64,000 nucleotides of DNA, taken from positions 1-64,000 of the forward strand of contig NZ_JAMGSL010000005.1 in the NCBI RefSeq assembly GCF_025195125.1. Direction: 5' to 3'. The translations under genes were made by a program, and so were the position numbers. This document shows, in pieces, positions 37,847 to 45,251 of this stretch. Below the pieces are notes generated by a model that ran no database searches, had not been told where the DNA came from, and saw only the letters and a list, made by a program, of their open reading frames with translations. The first letter of the stretch is position 1; each line of letters starts with the position of its first letter. This DNA is from Streptomyces sp. Je 1-79. Lineage in GTDB: Bacteria; Actinomycetota; Actinomycetes; Streptomycetales; Streptomycetaceae.

Positions 37847-38692
37847 ATGCTTACAGAAGTGACAGCGACCCGCTATGTCACGCCCCTGCGTGAGGGCGGT
37901 TCGCTCCCCGGGATCGTCGAGGCCGACGATCTCGGTACGTACGTCATGAAGTTCACCGGCGCCGGGCAGGGGCGCAAGACCCTGGTCGCCGAGGTCGTCT
38001 GCGGGCAGCTCGCCCGGCGGCTCGGGCTGCGGGTGCCGGAGCTGGCCGGCATCCAGCTCGATCCGGTCATCGGTCTCTCCGAGCCCGACCAGGAGGTCCA
38101 GGAGCTGCTGAAGGCGAGCGGCGGACTCAACCTCGGGATGGACTACCTCCCCGGCTCGCTCGGCTTCGACCCGCTGGCGTACGAGGTGGATCCCAAGGAG
38201 GCGGGGAAGGTCGTCTGGTTCGACGCGGTGATCAACAACGTCGACCGGTCCTGGCGCAACCCGAACATGCTCGTCTGGCACGGCGACCTGTGGCTGATCG
38301 ACCACGGCGCCACCATGATCTGGCACCACAACTGGCGCGGCGCCCAGGCCTCCGCCGCGAAGCCGTACGACGCCTCCGACCACGCCCTCGCGCCCTTCTC
38401 GCCGGACGTCGCCTCCGCCGCGGCCGAGCTGGCGCCGCTGGTCACCCGGGAGCTCCTGGAGGAGGTCGCCGCCGACGTGCCCGACGAGTGGCTCGTGGAC
38501 GAGCCGGGCTTCGACAGCACCGACGCGCTGCGCCAGGCCTATGTGGACGCGCTGCTGCCGCGCGCCGCGACCATCCACGAGCGCGTCACCCTCGGTCCGC
38601 GTGTCGAGCGCCGGCCCGCGCAGCCGCCCGGCTGGCTGGCCGACCGGCTCGCCCCCCGGACCCACCCCACCCAGAAGGACCGCACCACGTGA
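37847..38692 (+). CDS. HipA-like serine/threonine kinase
   Basis: 281 residues, a compact HipA-family kinase. Conserved features are K35 in the ATP pocket (YVMKFTG), the catalytic loop NNVDRSWRNPNML (D133, N138) and the metal-binding aspartate D152 in WLIDHGA. It lacks the extra N-terminal domain of E. coli HipA and no HipB HTH partner is present. Instead a DUF3037 gene overlaps its end by 4 nt. There is no Shine-Dalgarno; TAGCCT (37835-37840) stands 6 nt before ATG 37847, which fits a leaderless transcript. Phosphorylation target unknown. Confidence 0.85.
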   Translation: MLTEVTATRYVTPLREGGSLPGIVEADDLGTYVMKFTGAGQGRKTLVAEVVCGQLARRLGLRVPELAGIQLDPVIGLSEPDQEVQELLKASGGLNLGMDYLPGSLGFDPLAYEVDPKEAGKVVWFDAVINNVDRSWRNPNMLVWHGDLWLIDHGATMIWHHNWRGAQASAAKPYDASDHALAPFSPDVASAAAELAPLVTRELLEEVAADVPDEWLVDEPGFDSTDALRQAYVDALLPRAATIHERVTLGPRVERRPAQPPGWLADRLAPRTHPTQKDRTT

Positions 38693-39072
38693 CCGACCGC
38701 GATGTCTTCGAGTACGCGCTGGTGCGCGTGGTGCCGCGCGTCGAGCGCGGCGAGTTCTTCAACGCCGGCGTGGTGGTCTACTGCCGCGCCAAGTCCTTCG
38801 TCGCCGCCCGTACGCACCTGGACGAGACCAAGCTCAGGGCGCTCGACCCCGGTGCGGACGTCACCGGCGTACGGGCCGCGCTGCACGCCGTCGAGGGGGT
38901 CTGTCTCGGCGGCGAGGACGCCGGACAGGCGGCGCGCGACGACGCGGGCCGGCGCTTCCGCTGGCTGATCGCGCCCCGCTCCACGGTCGTCCAGCCGGGT
39001 CCGGTGCACACCGGTCTGACCGCCGATCCCGAGGGCGAGGTCGAAAGGCTGCTCGATCTGCTGGTGCGCTGA
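38689..39072 (+). CDS. DUF3037 family protein, partner of the HipA-like kinase
   Basis: 127 residues matching DUF3037 (FEYALVRVVPRVERGEFFNAGVVVYC at the N-terminus). The function is not established. The DUF3037/HipA-like kinase pair is common across bacteria, so it is likely to act on or with the kinase. The GTG start overlaps the kinase's TGA stop by 4 nt, which is firm evidence of coupling. A very stable GC palindrome at 39076-39093 immediately follows the stop. Confidence 0.82.
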   Translation: MTDRDVFEYALVRVVPRVERGEFFNAGVVVYCRAKSFVAARTHLDETKLRALDPGADVTGVRAALHAVEGVCLGGEDAGQAARDDAGRRFRWLIAPRSTVVQPGPVHTGLTADPEGEVERLLDLLVR

Positions 39073-39104
39073 GCCCCGGCGCCCGGGCGCCGGAGTGATC
39101 CGGT

Positions 39105-39180
39105 GCACCCGGTGGGCCGTTGACACCGGGTGCCAGGGCTTCTAGCGTCTCGTCTGCGGAAGGTACTAAGCGGTCGCTCA
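39105..39180 (+). promoter_or_regulatory. Strong promoter and operator-like dyad before the SDR genes
   Basis: TTGACA (39120-39125) and TAGCGT (39143-39148) are 17 bp apart, the best promoter in the window. It overlaps a 10-bp inverted repeat (39105-39114 with 39124-39133) that may be the terminator of the DUF3037 gene. About 20 bp downstream of the -10, TAAGCG-GT-CGCTCA (39167-39180) is a near-perfect dyad of the kind TetR proteins bind; no TetR gene is adjacent. Confidence 0.7.
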
Positions 39181-39240
39181 TGTGTGGGACGCACCGTGTG
39201 AGCCGCATCCATGGATGATCCAAGGGCGAGGAGAACCAGC

Positions 39241-40002
39241 ATGTCGACCACCGAGCAGCGCGTAGCCGTCGTCACCGGCGCGGCACGGGGCATTGGCGCC
39301 GCGACCGCCGTACGGCTGGCCGCGGAGGGCCGTGCCGTCGCCGTACTCGACCTCGACGAGGCGGCCTGCAAGGACACCGTCGAGAAGATCACGGCCGCCG
39401 GCGGCACCGCCATCGCCGTCGGCTGCGACGTCTCCGACAGCGCCCAGGTCGAGGCCGCCGTCGCGCGCGTGGCGGCCGAGCTCGGCGCGCCGACGATCCT
39501 CGTCAACAACGCGGGCGTGCTCCGCGACAACCTGCTCTTCAAGATGTCCGAGTCCGACTGGGACACGGTCATGAACGTGCACCTCAAGGGCGCGTTCCTG
39601 ATGGCCAAGGCCTGCCAGAAGCACATGGTGGACGCGGGCTTCGGCCGGATCGTCTCGCTCTCCTCGTCCTCAGCGCTCGGCAACCGCGGGCAGGCGAACT
39701 ACTCGGCCGTCAAGGCCGGCCTGCAGGGCCTCACCAAGACCCTCGCCAAGGAGCTCGGCAAGTTCGGCATCACCGCCAACGCCGTCGCCCCGGGCTTCAT
39801 CGTCACCGAGATGACCGCGCAGACCGCCGAGCGCGTCGGCATGGGCTTCGAGGACTTCCAGGCCGCGGCCGCCTCCATGATCCCGGTGCAGCGGGTCGGC
39901 AGGCCGGAGGACATCGCCAACGCCATCGCCTTCTTCGCGGGCGACGACGCCGGCTTCGTCTCCGGCCAGGTCCTGTACGTGGCCGGCGGCCCGCTCAACT
40001 GA
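39241..40002 (+). CDS. fabG: 3-oxoacyl-ACP reductase FabG-like SDR
   Basis: 253 residues, classical SDR: TGAARGIGAATAVRL (NADP(H) site), NNAG, and the catalytic Ser-Tyr-Lys with YSAVKAG. The best family match is beta-ketoacyl-ACP reductase of fatty-acid or secondary-metabolite synthesis; a second SDR follows 26 nt later. ATG 39241 is preceded by GAGGAGAA. The strong promoter and dyad upstream suggest regulation by a TetR-type repressor responding to acyl-CoA or an antibiotic-like ligand, which is inference. Confidence 0.9.
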   Translation: MSTTEQRVAVVTGAARGIGAATAVRLAAEGRAVAVLDLDEAACKDTVEKITAAGGTAIAVGCDVSDSAQVEAAVARVAAELGAPTILVNNAGVLRDNLLFKMSESDWDTVMNVHLKGAFLMAKACQKHMVDAGFGRIVSLSSSSALGNRGQANYSAVKAGLQGLTKTLAKELGKFGITANAVAPGFIVTEMTAQTAERVGMGFEDFQAAAASMIPVQRVGRPEDIANAIAFFAGDDAGFVSGQVLYVAGGPLN

Positions 40003-40028
40003 CGCCCGAGCCGGAAGAGGAGACGTAC

Positions 40029-40796
40029 ATGAGCACGAAGGAACTGCCCGAGCTGTCCGGCAAGGTCGCTCTGGTCACCGGGGCCAGCCGGGGCATCGGC
40101 TACGGTGTCGCCGAGGCGCTGGTCGCCCGCGGCGACCGGGTCTGCATCACAGGACGGGGCGAGGAGGCCCTCAAGGAGGCCGTGGAGCGCCTCGGCTCCG
40201 ACCGGGTCATCGCCGTGCCCGGCAAGGCCCACGACGAGGTCCACCAGGCCGCGGCGGTCGAGGCGACGATGGAGGCGTTCGGCCGCGTCGACTTCCTGGT
40301 GAACAACGCCGGGACGAACCCGGTGTTCGGGCCGATCGCCGAGCTCGACCTGAACGTCGCGCGCAAGGTCTACGAGACGAACGTGATCTCCGCGCTGGGA
40401 TTCGCGCAGCTCACCTGGCGGGCCTGGCAGAAGGAGCACGGCGGTGCGATCGTGAACATCGCCTCGATCGCCGGCCTCTCCCCGTCGCCGTTCATCGGCG
40501 CGTACGGGATGAGCAAGGCGGCCATGGTCAACCTGACCCTCCAGCTGGCGCACGAGTTCGCGCCGGTGGTCCGCGTCAACGCGATCGCCCCGGCCGTTGT
40601 CAAGACCAAGTTCGCCCAGGCTCTCTACGAGGGCCGGGAGGCCGAGGCTGCGGCCGCGTACCCGCTCGGCCGTCTCGGGGTCCCGGAGGACATCGGCGGC
40701 GCGGCCGCGTTCCTCACGTCCGCCCAGTCGGACTGGATCACCGGCCAGACTCTCGTGGTCGACGGAGGTCTTTTCCTCAACTCCGGCGTCGAGTGA
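40029..40796 (+). CDS. Short-chain dehydrogenase/reductase
   Basis: 255 residues, classical SDR: TGASRGIGYGVAEAL, NNAGTNP, active site YGMSKAAM and a C-terminal VDGGLFLNS. It resembles the FabG-like enzymes but is clearly a different subfamily (GTNPVFGP). GAGGAG precedes the ATG at 40029. It forms a two-gene operon with the fabG-like gene. The specific substrate is unknown. A terminator lies downstream at 40865. Confidence 0.88.
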   Translation: MSTKELPELSGKVALVTGASRGIGYGVAEALVARGDRVCITGRGEEALKEAVERLGSDRVIAVPGKAHDEVHQAAAVEATMEAFGRVDFLVNNAGTNPVFGPIAELDLNVARKVYETNVISALGFAQLTWRAWQKEHGGAIVNIASIAGLSPSPFIGAYGMSKAAMVNLTLQLAHEFAPVVRVNAIAPAVVKTKFAQALYEGREAEAAAAYPLGRLGVPEDIGGAAAFLTSAQSDWITGQTLVVDGGLFLNSGVE

Positions 40797-40864
40797 CCGA
40801 TAAACGGACACTTTCCTGAATTCCTGACCGGTTTGACCCCGGTTAATCGTTGAATGCCTCAAGT

Positions 40865-40898
40865 GCCCCGTCAGGGTCGAACATTGACCTGACGGGGC
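40865..40898 (+). terminator. Hairpin terminator after the SDR genes
   Basis: An 11-bp stem (40865-40875 with 40888-40898) extended by three more pairs around a one-base bulge. No U-tract. Confidence 0.75.
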
Positions 40899-40944
40899 GC
40901 TGCGGTATGGTCGGCCGACCCATGGCTGAACGAGGAGCGTGCAC

Positions 40945-42522
40945 GTGTTCAACCGGACCAGTCTGCAGGCCGCTGCAGCCCTTGCGTCCATATCCCTGGT
41001 GTCCGGATGCAGCCTGTTTTCGGACAATGCCTCCGCCGGGGAGCAGAGAATCGTCGTCGGCACGACGAGTTCTCCCACCACGCTTGATCCGGCAGCCGCC
41101 TGGGACAATTCCTGGGAGCTGTTCCGAAATGTCTTCCAGACGCTGGTGAGTTTCCCGACCGGCACCACGACCCCGCAGTCCGATGCCGCGGACTGCAAGT
41201 TCACGGACACCGCCAGTCGCGTCTTCGAATGCAAGCTCATCGAAGGCCTGACGTTCTCGAACGGGCACAAACTGGACGCAGAGGCGGTCCAGCACTCGAT
41301 CGAGCGCATCCGGAAGATCAATGTCGAGGGCGGTCCCAACGGGATGCTCGGCTCGCTCGACAAGATCGAGACCGTGGACGACCGCACGGTCGTCTTCAAG
41401 CTGAACAAGCCGGACGCGACCTTCCCCTTCGTCCTCGCCACCCCCGCCATGTCTCTCGTGGACCCGGCGGAGTACCCCGCCGACGCGCTCCGCAAGGACG
41501 GCGCACTGACGGGCTCCGGTCCCTACGTCCTCGACGAGTACGTCGAGGGCGACAAGGCGGAGCTGTCCAAGAACGCCAGCTACAAGGGGTTCGCGGACCG
41601 GAAGAACGACGCCGTGACCATCCGGTACTTCAAGGAGTCCGAGCCGATGGTCGCGGCGCTGAAGGAGAAGGAGATCGACGTCACCTACCGCGGTCTCACC
41701 GCCGAGGAGGTCGTCGACCTCCAGGGTGACAGCGAGGTCAACGAGCAGCTCCAGCTCGTCGAGTCGACCGGCGCCGACATCCGCTACCTCGTCTTCAACG
41801 CCCAGGACCCCTCCGTCGCCAAGGAGCCCGTCCGCCGGGCCATCGCCCAGCTCGTCGACCGTGAAGAGCTGGTCGCCAAGGCCTACAAGGGCACGGCCGA
41901 GCCGCTGTACTCCATGGTTCCCAAGGGCATCGTCGGCCACACCACCGAGTTCTTCGACCACTTCGGCGAGCCCAGTGTCCCCAAGGCGCGCGACATCCTG
42001 CGCGACGCCGGGATCACCAAGCCCGTCGAGCTGACCTTCTGGTTCACCACCGACCGGTACGGCTCCGGCACCGCGCTCGAGTTCGCCGAGCTCAAGCGGC
42101 AGCTGGACTCCTCCGGGCTCTTCGAGGTGACTCTGCGCAGCAAGCCGTGGAAGGACTTCGCCGCGGACTACCAGAAGGGGCAGTACCCGGTCTTCGGCCG
42201 AGGCTGGTTCCCCGACTTCCCCGACCCGGACAACTTCATCGCGCCGTTCGTCGGCAAGCAGAACGCGCTGGGAACGCCGTACCTGAGCCCCGAGATCACG
42301 GACAAGCTCCTCCCGAAGTCGCGGCGCGAGAGCGACCGCGGGGCGGTCGTGGCCGAGTTCCGCAAGGCGCAGGAGATCATGGTGGAGGACGTCCGGCTGC
42401 TGCCGCTCTGGCAGGGCAAGCTCTACATCGCGGCGAGCGAGGACATCGGTGGCGCCGAACGCGCCCTCGACCCGCAGACCGTCATGCAGATGTGGGAGCT
42501 CAGCCGCAGGGCCAGCTGGTAG
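40945..42522 (+). CDS. ABC transporter substrate-binding lipoprotein, family 5 (oligopeptide-type)
   Basis: About 525 residues. A lipoprotein signal ends at the lipobox VSGC (C22 from GTG 40945; GTG 40939 also possible, GAGGAG upstream). The solute-binding family 5 fold is clear: LDPAAAWDNSWELFRNVFQTLV, the DGLTFSNGHKLDAEAV block and a C-terminal PDPDNFIAPFVG. Family 5 members bind oligopeptides, nickel or glycans and feed a DppBCDF/OppBCDF transporter; none of those partner genes is within the window on either side, so it must serve a remote permease or act as a sensor. Confidence 0.88.
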   Translation: MFNRTSLQAAAALASISLVSGCSLFSDNASAGEQRIVVGTTSSPTTLDPAAAWDNSWELFRNVFQTLVSFPTGTTTPQSDAADCKFTDTASRVFECKLIEGLTFSNGHKLDAEAVQHSIERIRKINVEGGPNGMLGSLDKIETVDDRTVVFKLNKPDATFPFVLATPAMSLVDPAEYPADALRKDGALTGSGPYVLDEYVEGDKAELSKNASYKGFADRKNDAVTIRYFKESEPMVAALKEKEIDVTYRGLTAEEVVDLQGDSEVNEQLQLVESTGADIRYLVFNAQDPSVAKEPVRRAIAQLVDREELVAKAYKGTAEPLYSMVPKGIVGHTTEFFDHFGEPSVPKARDILRDAGITKPVELTFWFTTDRYGSGTALEFAELKRQLDSSGLFEVTLRSKPWKDFAADYQKGQYPVFGRGWFPDFPDPDNFIAPFVGKQNALGTPYLSPEITDKLLPKSRRESDRGAVVAEFRKAQEIMVEDVRLLPLWQGKLYIAASEDIGGAERALDPQTVMQMWELSRRASW

Positions 42523-42553
42523 GAGGCCCGAGCGGGACCGTTGTCAGTGGCCC

Positions 42554-42594
42554 CCGGTAGGTTCTCGTGCGTAGAAGAGATCGCCTACCGGAGG
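42554..42594 (+). promoter_or_regulatory. Leader hairpin over the ung ribosome site
   Basis: CCGGTAGG (42554-42561) can pair with CCTACCGG (42584-42591), whose last bases are part of GGAGG (42590-42594), the ung Shine-Dalgarno. If the transcript starts upstream of 42554, translation could be modulated by this stem. Confidence 0.4.
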
Positions 42595-42602
42595 TTGTTG
42601 AC

Positions 42603-43286
42603 GTGACCGACACCGACATGCTGCCCGAGTCCTGGCGCGGCGTCCTCGGCGAAGAGCTGCAGAAGCCGTACTTCAAGCAGCTGACCGAGTTCGTCGAGGA
42701 GGAGCGGGCCGAGGGGCCGGTCTACCCGCCGCGCGAGGAGGTGTTCGCCGCCCTGGCGGCGACGCCGTACGACAAGGTGAAGGTCCTGGTCCTCGGTCAG
42801 GACCCCTACCACGGCGAGGGGCAGGGGCACGGCCTCTGCTTCTCCGTCCGTCCGGGCGTGAAGACCCCGCCCTCCCTCCGCAACATCTACAAGGAGATGA
42901 AGGAGGAGCTCGGCCACCCCGTGCCGGACAACGGCTATCTGATGCCGTGGGCCGAGCAGGGCGTGCTGCTCCTCAACGCGGTCCTCACCGTCCGGGCCGG
43001 CGAGGCGAACTCGCACAAGGGCCAGGGCTGGGAGAAGTTCACGGACGCGGTGATCAGCGCGGTCGCCTCCCGGCCGGACCCCGCGGTCTTCGTGCTGTGG
43101 GGGAACTACGCGCAGAAGAAGCTCCCGCTGATCGACGAGACGCGTCATGTCGTCGTGAAGGGCGCGCACCCCTCGCCGCTGTCGGCGAAGAAGTTCTTCG
43201 GATCCCGTCCGTTCACGCAGATCGACGCGGCGATCGCGGCCCAGGGCCACGAGGCGATCGACTGGCGGATCCCGGACCTCGGCTGA
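42603..43286 (+). CDS. ung: Uracil-DNA glycosylase, family 1
   Basis: 227 residues, full length. The water-activating motif GQDPYHG (D67) and the HPSPLS loop near the C-terminus are intact. It removes uracil from DNA in base excision repair. GTG 42603 has GGAGG at 42590-42594 about 8 nt upstream. The neighbours (solute-binding protein and TPR-like protein) have no evident functional link. Many streptomycetes have two family 1 UDG genes; this would be one of them. Confidence 0.95.
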   Translation: MTDTDMLPESWRGVLGEELQKPYFKQLTEFVEEERAEGPVYPPREEVFAALAATPYDKVKVLVLGQDPYHGEGQGHGLCFSVRPGVKTPPSLRNIYKEMKEELGHPVPDNGYLMPWAEQGVLLLNAVLTVRAGEANSHKGQGWEKFTDAVISAVASRPDPAVFVLWGNYAQKKLPLIDETRHVVVKGAHPSPLSAKKFFGSRPFTQIDAAIAAQGHEAIDWRIPDLG

Positions 43287-43287
43287 G

Positions 43288-43370
43288 CCGGTGGCCCGTG
43301 GCCGGTGGCCGGTGGCCTGGGGCCGGTGGCCCTTGGCCTGGGACCGGTGGCCCGTGGCCGGTGCCGGCCC
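43288..43370. repeat. Degenerate GGTGGCC-type repeat tract
   Basis: About 83 bp composed of close variants of GGCCGGTGGCCCGT repeated end to end after the ung stop. Low complexity; likely slippage-prone, no function evident. Confidence 0.75.
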
Positions 43371-43496
43371 CGTCGTGCGGGCGGTCGTTGAGCCCGCCCG
43401 GCTGACAGGCCCGGGGCACCACCCGAGCCTGTGCCGGATCGGGGGCCGCGGCGGTTAGCGTCGGAGCCCCTGGACGGAGAGCGTGTGGAGGCAGCG

Positions 43497-43970
43497 GTGA
43501 CCGAGCAGCAGCAGGTGTCGGACGAGGGCGTCATGACCCGGATCGGGCAGGCGACGATGCTGCTCCACGGCGGGGACCGCGAGGAGGCGCGCAATCGGTT
43601 CGGGGAGCTGTGGGTGCAGATCGGCCCCGACGGCGACCCCCTGCACCGCTGCACGCTGGCGCACTACATGGCCGACGCGCAGGACGACCCGGACGCCGAG
43701 CTCGCCTGGGACCTGCGGGCCCTGCTGGCCGCCGAGGGGCTGAGCGAGGAGCGGCTGGCCGAGCACGACGCGACGGTCGCGCTCCGGGCCCTCTACCCCT
43801 CGCTCCATCTCAACCTGGCCGCCGACTATCTCAAGCTCCAGCGGCTCGACGCGGCGCGGATCCATCTGGACCGGGCCCGCGCGGCCTCGGACACCCTGGA
43901 CGACGACGGATACGGCAACGGTGTCCGTGCCGCGATCGGTCGCCTGGAGGTACGGCTCCGCGACCGGTAG
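43497..43970 (+). CDS. TPR-like conserved protein
   Basis: 157 residues, all-helical, with the spacing of tetratricopeptide helices (ATMLLHGGDREEARNRFGELW, and later LNLAADYLKLQRLDAARIHLDRARAA). No transmembrane segment or enzyme motif. It probably mediates protein contacts; partner unknown. GTG 43497 is chosen because GGAGG precedes it by 5 nt; GTG 43485 is another option. TAGCGT at 43456-43461 could be its -10. Confidence 0.78.
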   Translation: MTEQQQVSDEGVMTRIGQATMLLHGGDREEARNRFGELWVQIGPDGDPLHRCTLAHYMADAQDDPDAELAWDLRALLAAEGLSEERLAEHDATVALRALYPSLHLNLAADYLKLQRLDAARIHLDRARAASDTLDDDGYGNGVRAAIGRLEVRLRDR

Positions 43971-44012
43971 CCGCCGCTGCCGCGAGGGGAGCTCCGCGCG
44001 CGTGGGCCGTCC

Positions 44013-44474
44013 TCACCGCTGGTAGGTACCCCGGCAGATCGTCGCCTGCACGCTGTCCGGGTGCCAGCCGCCGTACCGCTCACCCAGCTCGCACATGTCC
44101 GCCGGGGAGCGCGGCGGCTCCGGCGGCTCCGGCGGCCGGAAGGGTTCCGCCCCCGTCCGCTGCCGTGGCGCGGACGACTGCCGCTGTGCGCCGGCTCCGT
44201 TCCGTACGGTGCTCCCGTCCCGCTCCCCGACCTCCCGCGGCGTCGGCCGGGGTGACGGCGGCGGGGGAGCGGGGAGCGCCGCCTCCAGGGCCTCGCGGGC
44301 CGGGCCCTCGACGATCTGCGGGGCGACGGCCACGTCCGGGGAGGGGCTGCTCACCTCCGGGGGCGGTGCGGGCGCGGGGGGCGTCGTATCGACGGAGACG
44401 CAGCCGGAGAGCGCGACGACCGCGGCCCCGACCAGTAACGTCGCTCTGTTTCTCGTTGCGGACACCCGCGCCAC
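44013..44474 (-). CDS. Proline-rich lipoprotein with a TTA codon
   Basis: 153 residues. A lipoprotein signal peptide (lipobox LSGC, C25) is followed by a Pro/Ala/Ser-rich, probably extended region (27-115) and a short conserved C-terminus (MCELGERYGGWHPDSVQATICRGTYQR-like, two Cys). I do not recognise a functional family. Codon 13 (minus strand 44438-44436) is TTA; the only tRNA for this codon in streptomycetes is bldA, so synthesis should depend on bldA and be developmentally limited. The start codon GTG 44474 has no strong ribosome site. Confidence 0.7.
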   Translation of the reverse strand: MARVSATRNRATLLVGAAVVALSGCVSVDTTPPAPAPPPEVSSPSPDVAVAPQIVEGPAREALEAALPAPPPPSPRPTPREVGERDGSTVRNGAGAQRQSSAPRQRTGAEPFRPPEPPEPPRSPADMCELGERYGGWHPDSVQATICRGTYQR

Positions 44475-44543
44475 TCTGCTGGCCCGACGGTGATCTTCGC
44501 GCCCCTACCGGCGGGGAATGCCCCGCACGGGTGATCCGCCCGA

Positions 44544-45170
44544 TCAGGATGACGGGCCGAGCATGCCGCGCAGCAACTCCTCGAAGCCGGTGCGCAGCTC
44601 CGCGCGGCCAGGGACCGCCGAGTGGAAGGAACCGGCGGCGCAGGAGAACATCAGCCCCTCGCACCAGGCGATCAGGGAGAGGGCGTGCCGCTCGGGGGCG
44701 GAGGAGCCGGCCTGGGCCATCATCGCGATCAACGGTCCGTGGAACGCCGCCGAGCCCGCCGCGTCGAAGAAGGCGCGCAGTTCGGGTCGGCGGGTGGCCT
44801 CCAGGGCCAGTTCGTAGCGCGAGACGAGCAGCGCCCGGTGGTCGGTGAGATACCGGTGCAGCGCCAGCGCCAGGGCGTCCACCAGAGCGTCCGGACCGCT
44901 GTCCGGACCCGGCATCTCGTGCGGGGTGAGCACGCCCGACTCCCGCTCGACCTGCCGCCGCACCGCGGTCTCCAGGAGCGCCTGGCGCGTGCGGGCGTGG
45001 TTGGAGGTCGACCCCTGCGGCAGCCCGGCGCGCTCGTCCACGGCCCGATGGGTCAGCCCGCGCATCCCCCGCTCGACGAGCAGATCGAGTGCGGCGTCGC
45101 CGATCCGGGTGGTGCGGGAGGCGGCCGGGGCGGAGGGGTCCGGTGCGGACGCGGGGGTGCGGGCGGTCAT
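44544..45170 (-). CDS. TetR family transcriptional regulator
   Basis: 208 residues. The N-terminal TetR HTH (about 20-66: TTRIGDAALDLLVERGMRGLTHRAVDERAGLPQGSTSNHARTR) is followed by a helical ligand domain (TetR_C type). It is divergent from an FAD monooxygenase, and the 81-bp gap holds two ACTAC-N4-GTAGT dyads. The obvious model is repression of both itself and the monooxygenase, relieved when a small aromatic substrate binds. ATG 45170. Confidence 0.9.
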   Translation of the reverse strand: MTARTPASAPDPSAPAASRTTRIGDAALDLLVERGMRGLTHRAVDERAGLPQGSTSNHARTRQALLETAVRRQVERESGVLTPHEMPGPDSGPDALVDALALALHRYLTDHRALLVSRYELALEATRRPELRAFFDAAGSAAFHGPLIAMMAQAGSSAPERHALSLIAWCEGLMFSCAAGSFHSAVPGRAELRTGFEELLRGMLGPSS

Positions 45171-45193
45171 GGGGACAAGGTACTACCGAGCGA

Positions 45194-45236
45194 ACTACGG
45201 CTGTAGTAACGTCAAACGAGTCACTACACCTGTAGT
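45194..45236. promoter_or_regulatory. Twin TetR operators
   Basis: Two ACTAC-N4-GTAGT palindromes lie at 45194-45207 and 45223-45236, 29 bp centre to centre, i.e. close to three helical turns apart. The second has perfect 6-bp arms. Their position in the TetR/monooxygenase divergent region makes them the likely operators. Confidence 0.8.
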
Positions 45237-45251
45237 TGCCCAGGAGGAGTC

